A DNA stretch of 15,555 nt from Simkania sp. Lineage in GTDB: Bacteria > Chlamydiota > Chlamydiia > Chlamydiales > Simkaniaceae. A program made the translations under genes and the position numbers. The DNA is taken from the NCBI GenBank assembly GCA_028281425.1, contig JANQJX010000173.1:1-15555 (forward strand), read 5' to 3'. Of the stretch, positions 9,401 through 14,616 are shown one piece after another (the stretch's first letter is position 1; each line of letters starts with the position of its first letter). Under the pieces are notes generated by a model that did not search any database, had not been told where the DNA came from, and saw nothing but the letters and a program-made list of their open reading frames with translations.

Positions 9401-10560
9401 TGTATAGTGAAAAATTCTTTCAAATAGCCAAGAGCTGCAGATTCGGATGATCCCTCTTTTCCTGATTTATGTCCGAAGCGGTCTCCAAGGACATGCAAAA
9501 GTGTTTTATCATCTACGGGAAAAGGGCATTTTACTTGAGGATCATCACTCACTAGATGTTTTAGATTCTTTCCTGAAGGAGATAAATCTTCAATGCGTTC
9601 TTTTTCTTCTTGAAGGTGTTGTTTGAACCTTTTAAAGGCTATTTTTTTCTTTTGAAGTTCTTGTTGACATAAGGAAGAAACTTCTGTTTTACAGGAAGTT
9701 TTTTCTTTCAAATCATTGAATTCTTTTGAAAGCAGAGTCAATTCTTGTTTCAATGTGTCATCTGGCAAGCTATCGCGTAGTTCTCGATAGTTTTCCCATT
9801 GAACTTCAAGGTTATTTCCAAATGCATCAATAGATGTTTCCCAATTTTCTTGAGGCAGTTGATTAGGGGGAGAGGAGAAAAAAATCTTCCTTCCGTATCT
9901 TACTGCGAAGGTAGTAAAGACAAGGGCTGCAATTGTCATAACAGTCTTTATAACTGTTTTACGACAATGCGTTTTATTGCTTTTAGAAGGATGAGATGGT
10001 GTAGAAGATGTCTTAGTAGCCCAATCTTCCTCTTCTTCAAGAGAATTTTGTAATTGCAAAGGATTTGACTGTGGATCTTTTTCAGTATTAAGAAGAATGG
10101 GATTTAGAACGTTTGAATTTTCAGAATGAGAAGTTTCCTCTGAATTTATAATAGAAGGGTCTAATGGAGGTGCCATTGAAGTTAACGACAAGGCTTTGGA
10201 TTCTTTATTTGAAAGTTCAATTTTTTCACAAAGATCTTTAATAATTTTTTGATTAAGAAATGCAATGTTTTTTTTAAGTTGCTCGTTATCGACATCTTTT
10301 ATACGTTTTAATTCTTCAATCACAGCATTTTTTATCCTTAAAGAAGCAAATTCATGGATCTTAAGAGTAGATTTTATAATTTGAAATAAACTTGCCTCTT
10401 CCGGATCTTTTGGGATGTAGCCAAAGGAAATGAAATGGAAAAATGCGTTGATGTAATTAATTTTTTTAATTTCAATAACTGTCCGTTCAAAATTTTCCTT
10501 TCTTACATAAAAAATATGTTGATTATTAAAATTTTTAGAAATAAGAATAGATTGTTTCAT
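469..10560 (-). CDS. giant DUF3638/DUF3645-type ATPase/helicase-like protein, 3363 aa
   Basis: This is one unbroken frame of 10.1 kb. Residues 1-200 are polar. A hydrophobic segment at about 207-222 after a basic stretch suggests one membrane anchor, followed by a likely coiled coil at about 255-330. Residues 448-600 contain GGHAIMHE (His468) and GTCSF (Cys586), possibly a cysteine-hydrolase-like region. The middle (about 700-2150) is unassigned, with helical stretches that look repeat-like near 1680. The C-terminal core carries EMIMSSGKS (Walker A-like, 2280-2284), ITSKSLQ near 2364, FDEAD (DEAD box 2418-2421), a segment near 2571-2616 with AIPYHKG and GSQFGNP, FTGT (2726-2729) and QAVWRMRGLGR (2890-2900, motif VI-like). 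This order matches DUF3638 then DUF3645 inside an SF2-type core. A stop lies three codons upstream, so ATG 10558-10560 is the start; it has no Shine-Dalgarno. The stop lies inside the MITE-like repeat. Substrate is unknown; an effector or host-interface role is a guess. Confidence 0.95.
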   Translation of the reverse strand: MKQSILISKNFNNQHIFYVRKENFERTVIEIKKINYINAFFHFISFGYIPKDPEEASLFQIIKSTLKIHEFASLRIKNAVIEELKRIKDVDNEQLKKNIAFLNQKIIKDLCEKIELSNKESKALSLTSMAPPLDPSIINSEETSHSENSNVLNPILLNTEKDPQSNPLQLQNSLEEEEDWATKTSSTPSHPSKSNKTHCRKTVIKTVMTIAALVFTTFAVRYGRKIFFSSPPNQLPQENWETSIDAFGNNLEVQWENYRELRDSLPDDTLKQELTLLSKEFNDLKEKTSCKTEVSSLCQQELQKKKIAFKRFKQHLQEEKERIEDLSPSGKNLKHLVSDDPQVKCPFPVDDKTLLHVLGDRFGHKSGKEGSSESAALGYLKEFFTIQEGLGFTHFPNKVFKEKLTIAQRLLEFIHPTIDLDLPEQELQKTFNQRAREFSQALRKECEMLEVGDTIFFPGGWFGKEGGHAIMHEVLRESKTTFRIRTINTGAGIETYHSSKIQHYNQRFIPFVDMTHVSLEALTLRHFARAMIEMRVALKAPNDPNQEIEWGAEDVYMRMLSALGGQMALPNSDEEDWMDPQFAGTCSFRGKMALFRRHMSPKQYLRFEFELSAWTLKQYLIHNKDALNEQIKRNLLRKSAETFSRFVLNYFDKNVISEEELEISQSLVQEVLSEVNRAKQNLIIKLDQEAPLIDVDKPLQKAQIKDVNHVIDSSNSIPVFYFFDYVSTPDSNHIPIKPYHALDLTNWTISPENLILDLQNFVKLSKQAYRDKNYQAITDFTSALYQKIPLMEIEEGAEIWKKLDSKEKQQALHSLSEMSELFFKSCFNVPESIRATPQRFMVMLRAATLFYQLTKDLPKDLGVPDSLHPFTENFFKNVRDSVYFRTYDPELDRQFFKIHAMLHKTKIPYTKHTLAKGTDFISIPKNWSPHTNSTEIGEKEIQFIANLIVKPTIATKLRQKYPNYDSLSFTEKILTAYTDPDETILPPVFYALRKQNFYMNYFFQGIFGNSPGFQLKDDSYQFKYNFYFNSYANTFQITLSLEGIHIYNALNAYSEFDRKSQDKKYGETNTGHRFELSQKKIQNPSLQAVINKPRMDDNQVVLLKEAEGPLLLKNYKELLLLRSKPSLQLTRSLAYFKRNYELLTQIDYQTLLNLLIFEPGLLNEQLSQSTEREAFTLQLSEFIQKGFSHFYDRGDIDSCIYFLRLNRRLKSYVDDNQATQPDPSTPSSSLFYPTRKKLQELLKKASISETTKTLIHREIAASFIHEKELTSIEELTPFLRSATYFQAHLVDKEKEDPQLNQEIRNALYKLRLDIQKILTSRTNDTIFHHIQYALKPKLPKGSWKEAQYPLFISEEHDLALNVLEGKFYFQKRSMTKLSRSVIQSAEYQDIFGPHIYTYDSPALNTIEFYDETHRRYRIIMQSDSHNVFQTERRPGEWVQYIPKSTFIGKQGKNIYSKIGTLGLVHDHLQWITQDDRVLITDKKRKQFSYEVTFSGTGNKLNIKTLPSQIYDSHLASLSESSTKTKQTPLQLHLVEETPFDFLIRFESPEYIHIWGNKTHNIEKIEFPRFKDLTFKITKVNGKGRIQCDFLPDYSMAKKQHVPALGDYSRFILLEDQTGKKKKVLVPFQEVYSENNARSLDTNYKLDQQMKEERIEPQSYITYDLDANGDLQAENLKGYFYLAYLSLFKQDYHKAHQILRHYGRTFNPYTQEEIEVLIQILKLEQITHDHDPRNIALNLYVYYLFLQNYDKGNATYDAFDKESMIELFKIYLNQLQDTTRFQLKPEEEISLIEYLTPTCKTTPMHLVNRLTALDPLRGKQLIAKCAIKNAKDSKSFAPDFVSQISRFDIECAFSIADHCTYSWEITPKKGTGLKMRLDKRYFVSNFLTYYEQAKNTKTPSAKAEFEYEINLYRYSNGDDQIDIEPMRSLLLMVARNPEAFPEAKTIQTYFENRSFNHKFDDEVLKPYRQLIQKQKGHHGHFQRDQLEKLTKAEEKSENPTSFSSESLKHISFNSSSIQTNLSRILKPSPLESSDLSHFEKTQKELPAIFDQEKHSDPFIQMELNTLTEECKAFLKNPPEKKFELQQNADLETIHKEIQQEIIAKEKVANEMHLQMLMLANFMPQEPTTRSILHLQTDATYRKPISEDDLLLLFLRKELHLYKQANSALSKNQIVKLHTMVGNYLVHMTSIQHLRRSSFRLKQLEKALEKQENGDLLIQAYAAQAYAQRNYVVDQHPEYLVFEYYADILIYPFQVEKLEELFKAIAQNDRKKMGIILEMIMSSGKSKVLLPLLGLINADGKHLSMIIMPHELIHSIGSDLQETFREAFNQTVDHLQFKRNIQLSLTDLRRIDTKLEMIQKNKKVLLITSKSLQILYLKYLETFYHYTHSFGKEKNEWEKKLVWMRKIINRLKTQGLPIFDEADLLLNCRHEVHFTMGAGEKIKDLHLDLIQELYHILLSEKIATFDFTSEEADKTFTPLTYQKELRPIIAQSLIESLATHSFGLMTETVNAYFQGLNSKDREKVYHYLLNDPHAIGVQAFINAIPNRQIQDLLALAKEEINTIFALTANRNIDEHYGFSPDPNVYPLAIPYHKGHPVIGSQFGNPYETINYSIQLYYKKGIPSKILFEKILSLRNQALNELRMNPNLGLKKTQAYAEYQNLNPSSTPQSFFSPKEKEAEKITEKINANPSKKLDFIRRYILTKLEIYPKRLSSNPQVFGRLLNKLFGFTGTLWNQETFPVGLEGRDMKGTTGKTLTYLWMKSPQKVHVISDTNILESVETLFKEQAHALVLIDAAGIFRGMDHEMITRSFLAKVSERDALVDHALYFDEEGYLKMISKDQKKAPQLFSESNPSTRISIYDQKHTTGADIKQSEDAIAFVSIGRHTLLRDLLQAVWRMRGLGRSQSVIFFMTEEDRKLLTEFLGKEASYKPTLQDILLFAAYHQMQKKGEDNYLNMKQKIKAVFENALFELLLDETLPFEEIEQFASEVEAFFLSNVEETPFLQYGQMEEKMPKEQVIEKDRKIYLSKNLGLIQKNPFLASKLDPKALEVDVNHIIKNAYLPSALLGSQDQTLATEIEVMQEKKIKVKTKIKQKTLEKVATEYLQPMSPYKWQPKSGTHLLENLIQFGSLEKLNEMLKFPIPHPISAPPIFTLSDCLSTNEDLKKIHKAFDPSIGATFNFMPLKKFKPLSRFQKIGEEVLIIESPGGKLKLIMLDQYDADFFKKAFMKKSFSFPKDTKLCLYNLYTGSIQKQPGYAFDGPSLAQDSNLQKLLVQVKFANGELLYSLEEIALLKEWLKENNPKEMFDFFYGQILKWRPHDQNRFYNSNLYCLFKELNHEVFNAKKGFSWNNFEKWVKKVFSYRFTSF

Positions 10561-10573
10561 AGATAGATATTAT

Positions 10574-10613
10574 TTTATATTTTTCTATAATAGTTTATAT
10601 TTTTCTCTAATTT
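10574..10613. repeat. two 20-bp tandem direct repeats in the giant gene's leader
   Basis: TTTATATTTTTCT occurs at 10574-10586 and again at 10594-10606, exactly 20 bases apart, in a very AT-rich stretch 14-46 bases upstream of the giant gene's start codon on the minus strand. The period of about two helical turns and the position suggest a promoter UP-element, a regulator site or an unwound leader. No convincing -35/-10 pair can be assigned; TTGAAT followed by TATACA on the minus strand has only a 13-base spacer. Confidence 0.5.
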
Positions 10614-10648
10614 GTATAAATAAAAAACAGAATTCAAAATTTTAGTAA

Positions 10649-10891
10649 AGGAACTATTACAAACTGGGTGATTTTTTATTTGAAACGAATGATGAACGAT
10701 CCACCTACCAGGAATTTGTTTTGACTAAGGGAGAGGTGCCTCCAAATGAGGCTTATTTTAAAGGGCCTGCCTTGAACTCGAAAATCATCTTTTGCTCTCA
10801 AGAGGTTATAAATTTGCGGCTTTCGCTTCATCAAAAATCTAAGTCTTCTCATAGAGATCTAATTCAGAATGGGTATTTTCTAGTTTTTTAG
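10649..10891 (+). pseudogene. orphan open frame without a start codon, possible gene remnant
   Basis: After TAA at 10646-10648 the plus strand stays open for 80 codons to TAG at 10889-10891. It reads DFLFETNDERSTYQEF, then VLTKGEVPPNEAYFKG, then PALNSKIIFCSQEVINLRL. The composition is ordinary protein-like and unlike the low-complexity AT-rich DNA around it. There is no in-frame ATG and no ribosome-binding site. The last 50 bases are antisense to the end of the UDPGP-family gene and so are probably fortuitous. I do not recognise the family. It could be a fragment of a decayed gene facing the operon, or chance. Confidence 0.3.
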
Positions 10892-11951
10892 CAACAAGCT
10901 CAGGGCTGTCTGAGCCTGAGCGATTTTTAAGAGGAGCAAAACACTCTTCTCTTTTTTTTAAGAGAATATGAAAACTCTTTGCATAAGAAAAAAGATCAAA
11001 AATAAAAGTTTCGAACTTATAGACTAGAGTGTATTTGTTTTTCCATTTTCCAGAAGACAAAAAAACTCTTTTTGCTTCTTTTTTGACAAGATGCCAAGGA
11101 AGGAGATCCAATTTATCTCGAATTCTTTCGATAAAAGCAACAGAACAAGAAAAAAGTCCAATATAAGCTAAAGAATAGACCAGTCTACCATCTAAGTGGC
11201 ATGTTGTTTTTATCCTTGGATCTCCTTCGTTGTATTCCATCACTTTTAGCTGTTTTCGGTCTATGCCTAAAATCCCTACTTTTTCTTCGGGATCTATACG
11301 TTCTATGCAAGTTAAGATAAGGTCACTTTTTGTTTTTTCATGGAGGGAGGTAAGTTTTTCGTCAAAAGGGTCTGCAAGCACATTATCAACTGGGATCACT
11401 TGAATATAAGTGATCCCCTTTGCTTTCCATTTATTAAAAATTAAAGAACGCATGAGATAATAGAACGCTTTTCCGTTTCCATCTGGAGATTTAGCCCATT
11501 GATTGGGTTTGTCAAAAAAAAGATTTCCTTGGGCATCACACATGAAAACGAGTTCTTGCTTAAAAAAGTCAATTTGTTCTCTTTTAAGACCAAACCATCT
11601 TTTTTTTTTAAAATAGACAACAGTCTTCTCATGATTTAAAGGAGAAGTCATAATAGCAATCGAAAGGTTTTTTCCTTTTTGTGCAATCTTTTGAAAATGA
11701 ATTTCAAAGAGACTTTTCTTATGTTTAAAGGGGAGTTCAAAACATCCTTTTGGCCCATGATATCCAAGTCGTGTTCCCATTCCCCCTGCAAGAATAAGAA
11801 GACCCATTTTTTTTATAGATTTTGGGATTTCTTGCTCTTTTATAATATTTTCAGGAGAAATAGGAGAGAAAAAGGGGAAATGCTGATTTTGCTTTTTTTC
11901 GAATTCTTCTTTAACAGTGATAAGAGGGTGTTTTTTTTTCTCGATCATCAA
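10839..11951 (-). CDS. UDPGP-family UTP:sugar-1-phosphate uridylyltransferase (UDP-GlcNAc/UDP-glucose pyrophosphorylase-like)
   Basis: The 370-residue product has the UDPGP fold hallmarks in order: LAGGMGTRLG (54-63) with PKG (67-69) for nucleotide binding, MTS (101-103), RWFGL and FFKQ (118-132), SPDGNG (155-160), PVDN (187-190) for the metal/sugar phosphate, PWHLVKK (285-291), and a C-terminal FETFIFDLF followed by FAPLKN (338-343). The family makes a UDP-sugar and pyrophosphate from UTP and a sugar-1-phosphate in the cytosol. UDP-GlcNAc would feed both lipid A and peptidoglycan, while UDP-glucose is the alternative; the motifs do not separate them. At 370 residues it is shorter than typical eukaryotic members (about 500). 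The start overlaps the end of the GT9-like gene by 41 bases. AAGGGA seven bases before ATG 11949-11951 supports this start. As last gene of the three-gene set it is probably translated partly by coupling. Confidence 0.88.
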   Translation of the reverse strand: MMIEKKKHPLITVKEEFEKKQNQHFPFFSPISPENIIKEQEIPKSIKKMGLLILAGGMGTRLGYHGPKGCFELPFKHKKSLFEIHFQKIAQKGKNLSIAIMTSPLNHEKTVVYFKKKRWFGLKREQIDFFKQELVFMCDAQGNLFFDKPNQWAKSPDGNGKAFYYLMRSLIFNKWKAKGITYIQVIPVDNVLADPFDEKLTSLHEKTKSDLILTCIERIDPEEKVGILGIDRKQLKVMEYNEGDPRIKTTCHLDGRLVYSLAYIGLFSCSVAFIERIRDKLDLLPWHLVKKEAKRVFLSSGKWKNKYTLVYKFETFIFDLFSYAKSFHILLKKREECFAPLKNRSGSDSPELVAKKLENTHSELDLYEKT

Positions 11952-12852
11952 AGAGTCCCTTGAAAACTCTGTCTACACTAATGGTATCCATTTGTTTTTC
12001 TTTTGCAATTAAAGGAATGTGATTTAAATATTTATTGGGAGAAGAAACATTTTGACGCAAAATGCCTTGTTTAGGATCAGCCCAAAGAGAGATCAGGCGT
12101 AGAGGAAAATATGCATATAAATAATAGACAATAGAAAGCACACCTGAATCAGGAGCAACCACACACAGACATTTGTTTTTGATAATAGAGAGCATTTCAA
12201 AAAAAGTGGTTTTTCCTCGGAGATCAATGACTGATTTCATCAAAAAAGGAGAAGAAGGTTTGAGTCCAAAGAGTAAGATATTTGCCTTTGTTTCTTCTTC
12301 GATTTTCTTAAAGAGTTGTTGCCAATGGATTAGAGGCCAATTCTTTTCATAGCCATAATGCATCCCTGTTTCTGTATCGACATGAACCCCAATATAGATT
12401 TGGTTTTCTTTAAGATGATAATGATCGGAAAGAGCGTCCCATTTTGGATTCCAATTCAATTTTGGGACAAGCTTTCCTTTCTGCCACTTAAACCAATTTG
12501 TCGGATCCAATTTTTCCCATACCAAGTCAAAGAAATCAATGGAGAGTTGGTGTTTTTCAAGGGCTTGGCTTATATCGATTGGTTGTCCACGTTTCCATTC
12601 TTTGGAAATTAACACATAAATATTTTGAAGCATTTCAAAAGCGGGAGCCAAATCAGAGCGTGTTAAAAAAAAGATAGAAGCATGGGGGATCCATGAGCGG
12701 ATACGATAAATGAGTGCAAAAAGACCAAGAGGAATATCCCCAAGTCCCCGATTCCAAGCAATTAAAAATCGACTTTTATTTTCTTTTGAGGCTTTTTTCA
12801 AAAGAGCATCAAAAGGATTGGGACGTAAAAACCCCCAAAATTTTTTCAACAT
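11911..12852 (-). CDS. GT9-like (heptosyltransferase superfamily) glycosyltransferase, 313 aa
   Basis: The N-terminal NRGLGDIPLG (34-43) followed by a helix and HASIFFLTRSDLAP resembles the acceptor-side half of ADP-heptose:LPS heptosyltransferases (GT9, GT-B fold). The C-terminal half has KNWPLIHWQQLF (170-181), ILLFG (192-196), DLRGKTTFFEM (210-220) and VVAPDSGVLS (231-240), the counterpart of the NDSGPMH donor-binding loop, with the usual His replaced. The sequence is clearly divergent from WaaF, so the sugar transferred is uncertain; transfer of heptose or another sugar to the LPS core is inferred from context. The start ATG overlaps the waaF stop (ATGTTGA, 7 bases), and no Shine-Dalgarno is seen, which fits translational coupling. 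The 3' end runs 41 bases into the next gene through an A9 tract. Confidence 0.75.
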   Translation of the reverse strand: MLKKFWGFLRPNPFDALLKKASKENKSRFLIAWNRGLGDIPLGLFALIYRIRSWIPHASIFFLTRSDLAPAFEMLQNIYVLISKEWKRGQPIDISQALEKHQLSIDFFDLVWEKLDPTNWFKWQKGKLVPKLNWNPKWDALSDHYHLKENQIYIGVHVDTETGMHYGYEKNWPLIHWQQLFKKIEEETKANILLFGLKPSSPFLMKSVIDLRGKTTFFEMLSIIKNKCLCVVAPDSGVLSIVYYLYAYFPLRLISLWADPKQGILRQNVSSPNKYLNHIPLIAKEKQMDTISVDRVFKGLFDDREKKTPSYHC

Positions 12853-13910
12853 AAAATAGATTGTTTCTTATTTAGGATCTTTAAAGTAGTTTCAAATACC
12901 TCATCAACACTGAGCTTTTTCATGCATGGGAAATCAATAGGACAAACCTTTTTGAAACAAGGACTACAAGCAACGTCCTTTTTAAGGACCGATTGGATTT
13001 GACGATAGGGTCCTGTAACAATAGGGTCAGTCGAGCCAAATAGAGCGATCATCGGGATATCAAAACTATCTGCAATATGCATAGGACCACTATCATTTGT
13101 TAAAAAAAGAGAGCAGCTTGCAATTAGACCCATCAGCTCACGTAAATCGGTTAAACCTGCCAAATTGATAGCATGCGCTGAAAGTCCAGAGCAAATTTCA
13201 TTGATCAATGTTTTCTCTTGCATGCTTCCAAAAAAGAGAATGACGTAAGAGGCATTTTTTGCCAGCAACCTTTTTGCAATTTCTCGAAAACGGTTTGGAA
13301 GCCAACATTTAGCTGTCCCATAAGCTGCTCCTGGGCAAATCCCAATGAGGGAAGATTGAGTTGGAATATCAAACCGCTTGATAAAATCTTTGACTTTCTC
13401 GAGCTCTTCCTCTTTCAAAAAAAGACGAGGAGCTCTTTTTGAAGGAGAAAGACCAAGAGGGCTTAAAAGCGCTTTATAAGTCAAAACAAGATGTTGTTTT
13501 TCTCTATTTGAAGGGAAAGAAATGGGGTAATCCAATAAAAAACTTCGTCCATCAGAGCGAAACCCGATTTTATTTTTGACATCACCTTGCCAAAAACGCC
13601 AAGCTGAAGAAAAAGAGTTTGTTGCTAAAATCCCCAAATCATAATTTCCTACTTTCAGCTTTTCTACCACATTTTTCTCTTTAATGCGCCTGATAAACCC
13701 TTTGGTTTTAGAAAAGAAAAAGAGTTCATCAATTGAAGGATCGACTTCAAGAAGATGGCCTATTTTTTCTAGCACCATAGCGGTGATCCTTGCTGAAGGG
13801 AAAGCCTTTTTCAAATCAGCAATCAATGGCGTTGCCATCACTAAATCACCAATCCAATTCGGCATTCTAATGATGATATTCTTAGGCTTGTAGTCTTTTA
13901 AAGTTTCCAT
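12846..13910 (-). CDS. waaF: lipopolysaccharide heptosyltransferase II (WaaF/RfaF)
   Basis: The 354-residue protein is colinear with WaaF. It has MPNWIGDLVMATPLI (16-30) at the N terminus, CPGAAYGTAKCW (192-203) at the start of the donor domain, LTNDSGPMHIADS (270-282) forming the ADP-heptose site, FGSTDP (291-296) with TGPY after it, and the four-Cys tail C-x2-C-x4-C-x5-C (315-329) typical of the family. The enzyme transfers a heptose from an ADP-heptose donor to the growing LPS inner core at the cytoplasmic face of the inner membrane. In a chlamydial setting this matters because classical Chlamydia LPS lacks heptose; environmental members may differ. The start is set by an in-frame TGA six bases upstream. 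The purine-rich GAGG ends only one base before the ATG, an unusually close ribosome site. It is the first gene of the three-gene set. Confidence 0.93.
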   Translation of the reverse strand: METLKDYKPKNIIIRMPNWIGDLVMATPLIADLKKAFPSARITAMVLEKIGHLLEVDPSIDELFFFSKTKGFIRRIKEKNVVEKLKVGNYDLGILATNSFSSAWRFWQGDVKNKIGFRSDGRSFLLDYPISFPSNREKQHLVLTYKALLSPLGLSPSKRAPRLFLKEEELEKVKDFIKRFDIPTQSSLIGICPGAAYGTAKCWLPNRFREIAKRLLAKNASYVILFFGSMQEKTLINEICSGLSAHAINLAGLTDLRELMGLIASCSLFLTNDSGPMHIADSFDIPMIALFGSTDPIVTGPYRQIQSVLKKDVACSPCFKKVCPIDFPCMKKLSVDEVFETTLKILNKKQSILC

Positions 13911-13924
13911 ACCTCATTTGTAAG

Positions 13925-13954
13925 ATATCACAATAAACCATTTAGATAACTCAA
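13925..13954 (-). promoter_or_regulatory. candidate promoter for the waaF operon
   Basis: On the minus strand TTGAGT (complement of 13949-13954) and TGATAT (complement of 13925-13930) are separated by 18 bases, matching 4/6 and 3/6 positions of the sigma70 consensus. Transcription would begin close to the start codon, leaving an almost absent leader. The -35 overlaps the palindrome at 13950-13968. Weak matches are common in AT-rich DNA, so this is tentative. Confidence 0.25.
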
Positions 13955-13968
13955 AAATGCATTTTGAG
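13950..13968. promoter_or_regulatory. palindrome in the divergent waaF/ruvC intergenic region
   Basis: CTCAAAAATGCATTTTGAG is an inverted repeat of CTCAAAATG with one extra A, centred in the 202-bp region between divergent waaF and ruvC. It could be an operator for a dimeric regulator or a small RNA hairpin. No T-run follows on either strand, so a terminator is unlikely. No other ordered signal is clear between 13969 and 14040. Confidence 0.45.
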
Positions 13969-14040
13969 CAGTCCTATTTTGAGAAATATACCGCTTCTCA
14001 TGCTTGGACAATCTTTTTGCCCCCGTCTGTATCTCTTTTT

Positions 14041-14066
14041 TTAAAGGTGGCATGCGAAATGCGGGT
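14041..14066 (+). repeat. partial third copy of the MITE-like end
   Basis: GGTGGCATGCGAAATGCGGG closely matches the right-end terminal repeat of copy 1 (GTGGGCATGCGAAATGCAGG), differing by one gapped base and one substitution. The upstream 100 bases do not align convincingly with the element body, so this is either a decayed solo end or a much degraded copy. It lies in the ruvC leader, 47 bases before the start codon. Confidence 0.5.
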
Positions 14067-14112
14067 GAATTGGAAGTCGACTATTTAGAAGAAAGGTCTC
14101 ATAATAACAATT

Positions 14113-14613
14113 ATGGCAAAAAAAAGATCTACATATACCATTTTAGGAATTGATCCTGGAACACGGGTGACAGGATATGGGATTATTCAAACCGATTTAT
14201 CTTCTTTCAAGCTGATCGATTATGGAGCTATCCGCCCTCCCTCTAAATATTCTTTGTACAAAAGACAACTCATCATTCATGAAGGGGTTTCTCATTTGCT
14301 TGAAACCTATCCTATCGATGCGCTTTCCGTCGAAACTCAATATGTTAGTAAAAATGTGCAAAGCACTTTAAAACTTGGAATGGCTAAAGGTGTTGCTATT
14401 TTAGCAGCAACAAGGCGGGATATTGCCATTTTCGAGTATGCTCCTAAGAAGGCAAAAATAGCTGTTGTAGGAACGGGAAATGCAACTAAAAAACAGGTTG
14501 GAAAAATGATCCAAATACTTCTTAATCTCTCTGAAATTCCTCAGCCAGAAGATGCCACAGATGCGCTTGCACTTGCTTTTTGTCATTCTCATCACATAAG
14601 ACTAGGATTTTAA
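14113..14613 (+). CDS. ruvC: Holliday junction resolvase RuvC
   Basis: The 166-residue protein is near the usual RuvC length. It has GIDPGTRVTGYG (12-23) with Asp14, SVETQYVSKN (72-81) with Glu74, LKLGMAKGVAI (86-96), VGTGNATKKQVGKMI (119-133) and PEDATDALALAFCH (145-158) with Asp147 and Asp150, so all four metal-binding acids are present. As a homodimer it nicks opposite strands of a four-way junction, acting after RuvAB branch migration in recombinational repair. The ATG is the first good start; a stop lies upstream in frame. AAAGG sits about 16 bases before the ATG, too far for a standard ribosome site, so initiation may be weak. It is followed after three bases by ruvA. Confidence 0.97.
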   Translation: MAKKRSTYTILGIDPGTRVTGYGIIQTDLSSFKLIDYGAIRPPSKYSLYKRQLIIHEGVSHLLETYPIDALSVETQYVSKNVQSTLKLGMAKGVAILAATRRDIAIFEYAPKKAKIAVVGTGNATKKQVGKMIQILLNLSEIPQPEDATDALALAFCHSHHIRLGF

Positions 14614-14616
14614 TTT

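Noticed and set aside
10561..10840. Terminator after the uridylyltransferase gene
   Set aside because: No stable stem followed by a T-run was found on the minus strand in this gap, so read-through into the giant gene is possible but unsupported.
11679..11963. Plus-strand open frame of 94 codons opposite the uridylyltransferase start
   Set aside because: It is very rich in Phe and Lys, as expected from the complement of A-rich coding DNA, and lies over the LAGGMGTRLG motif of the real gene.
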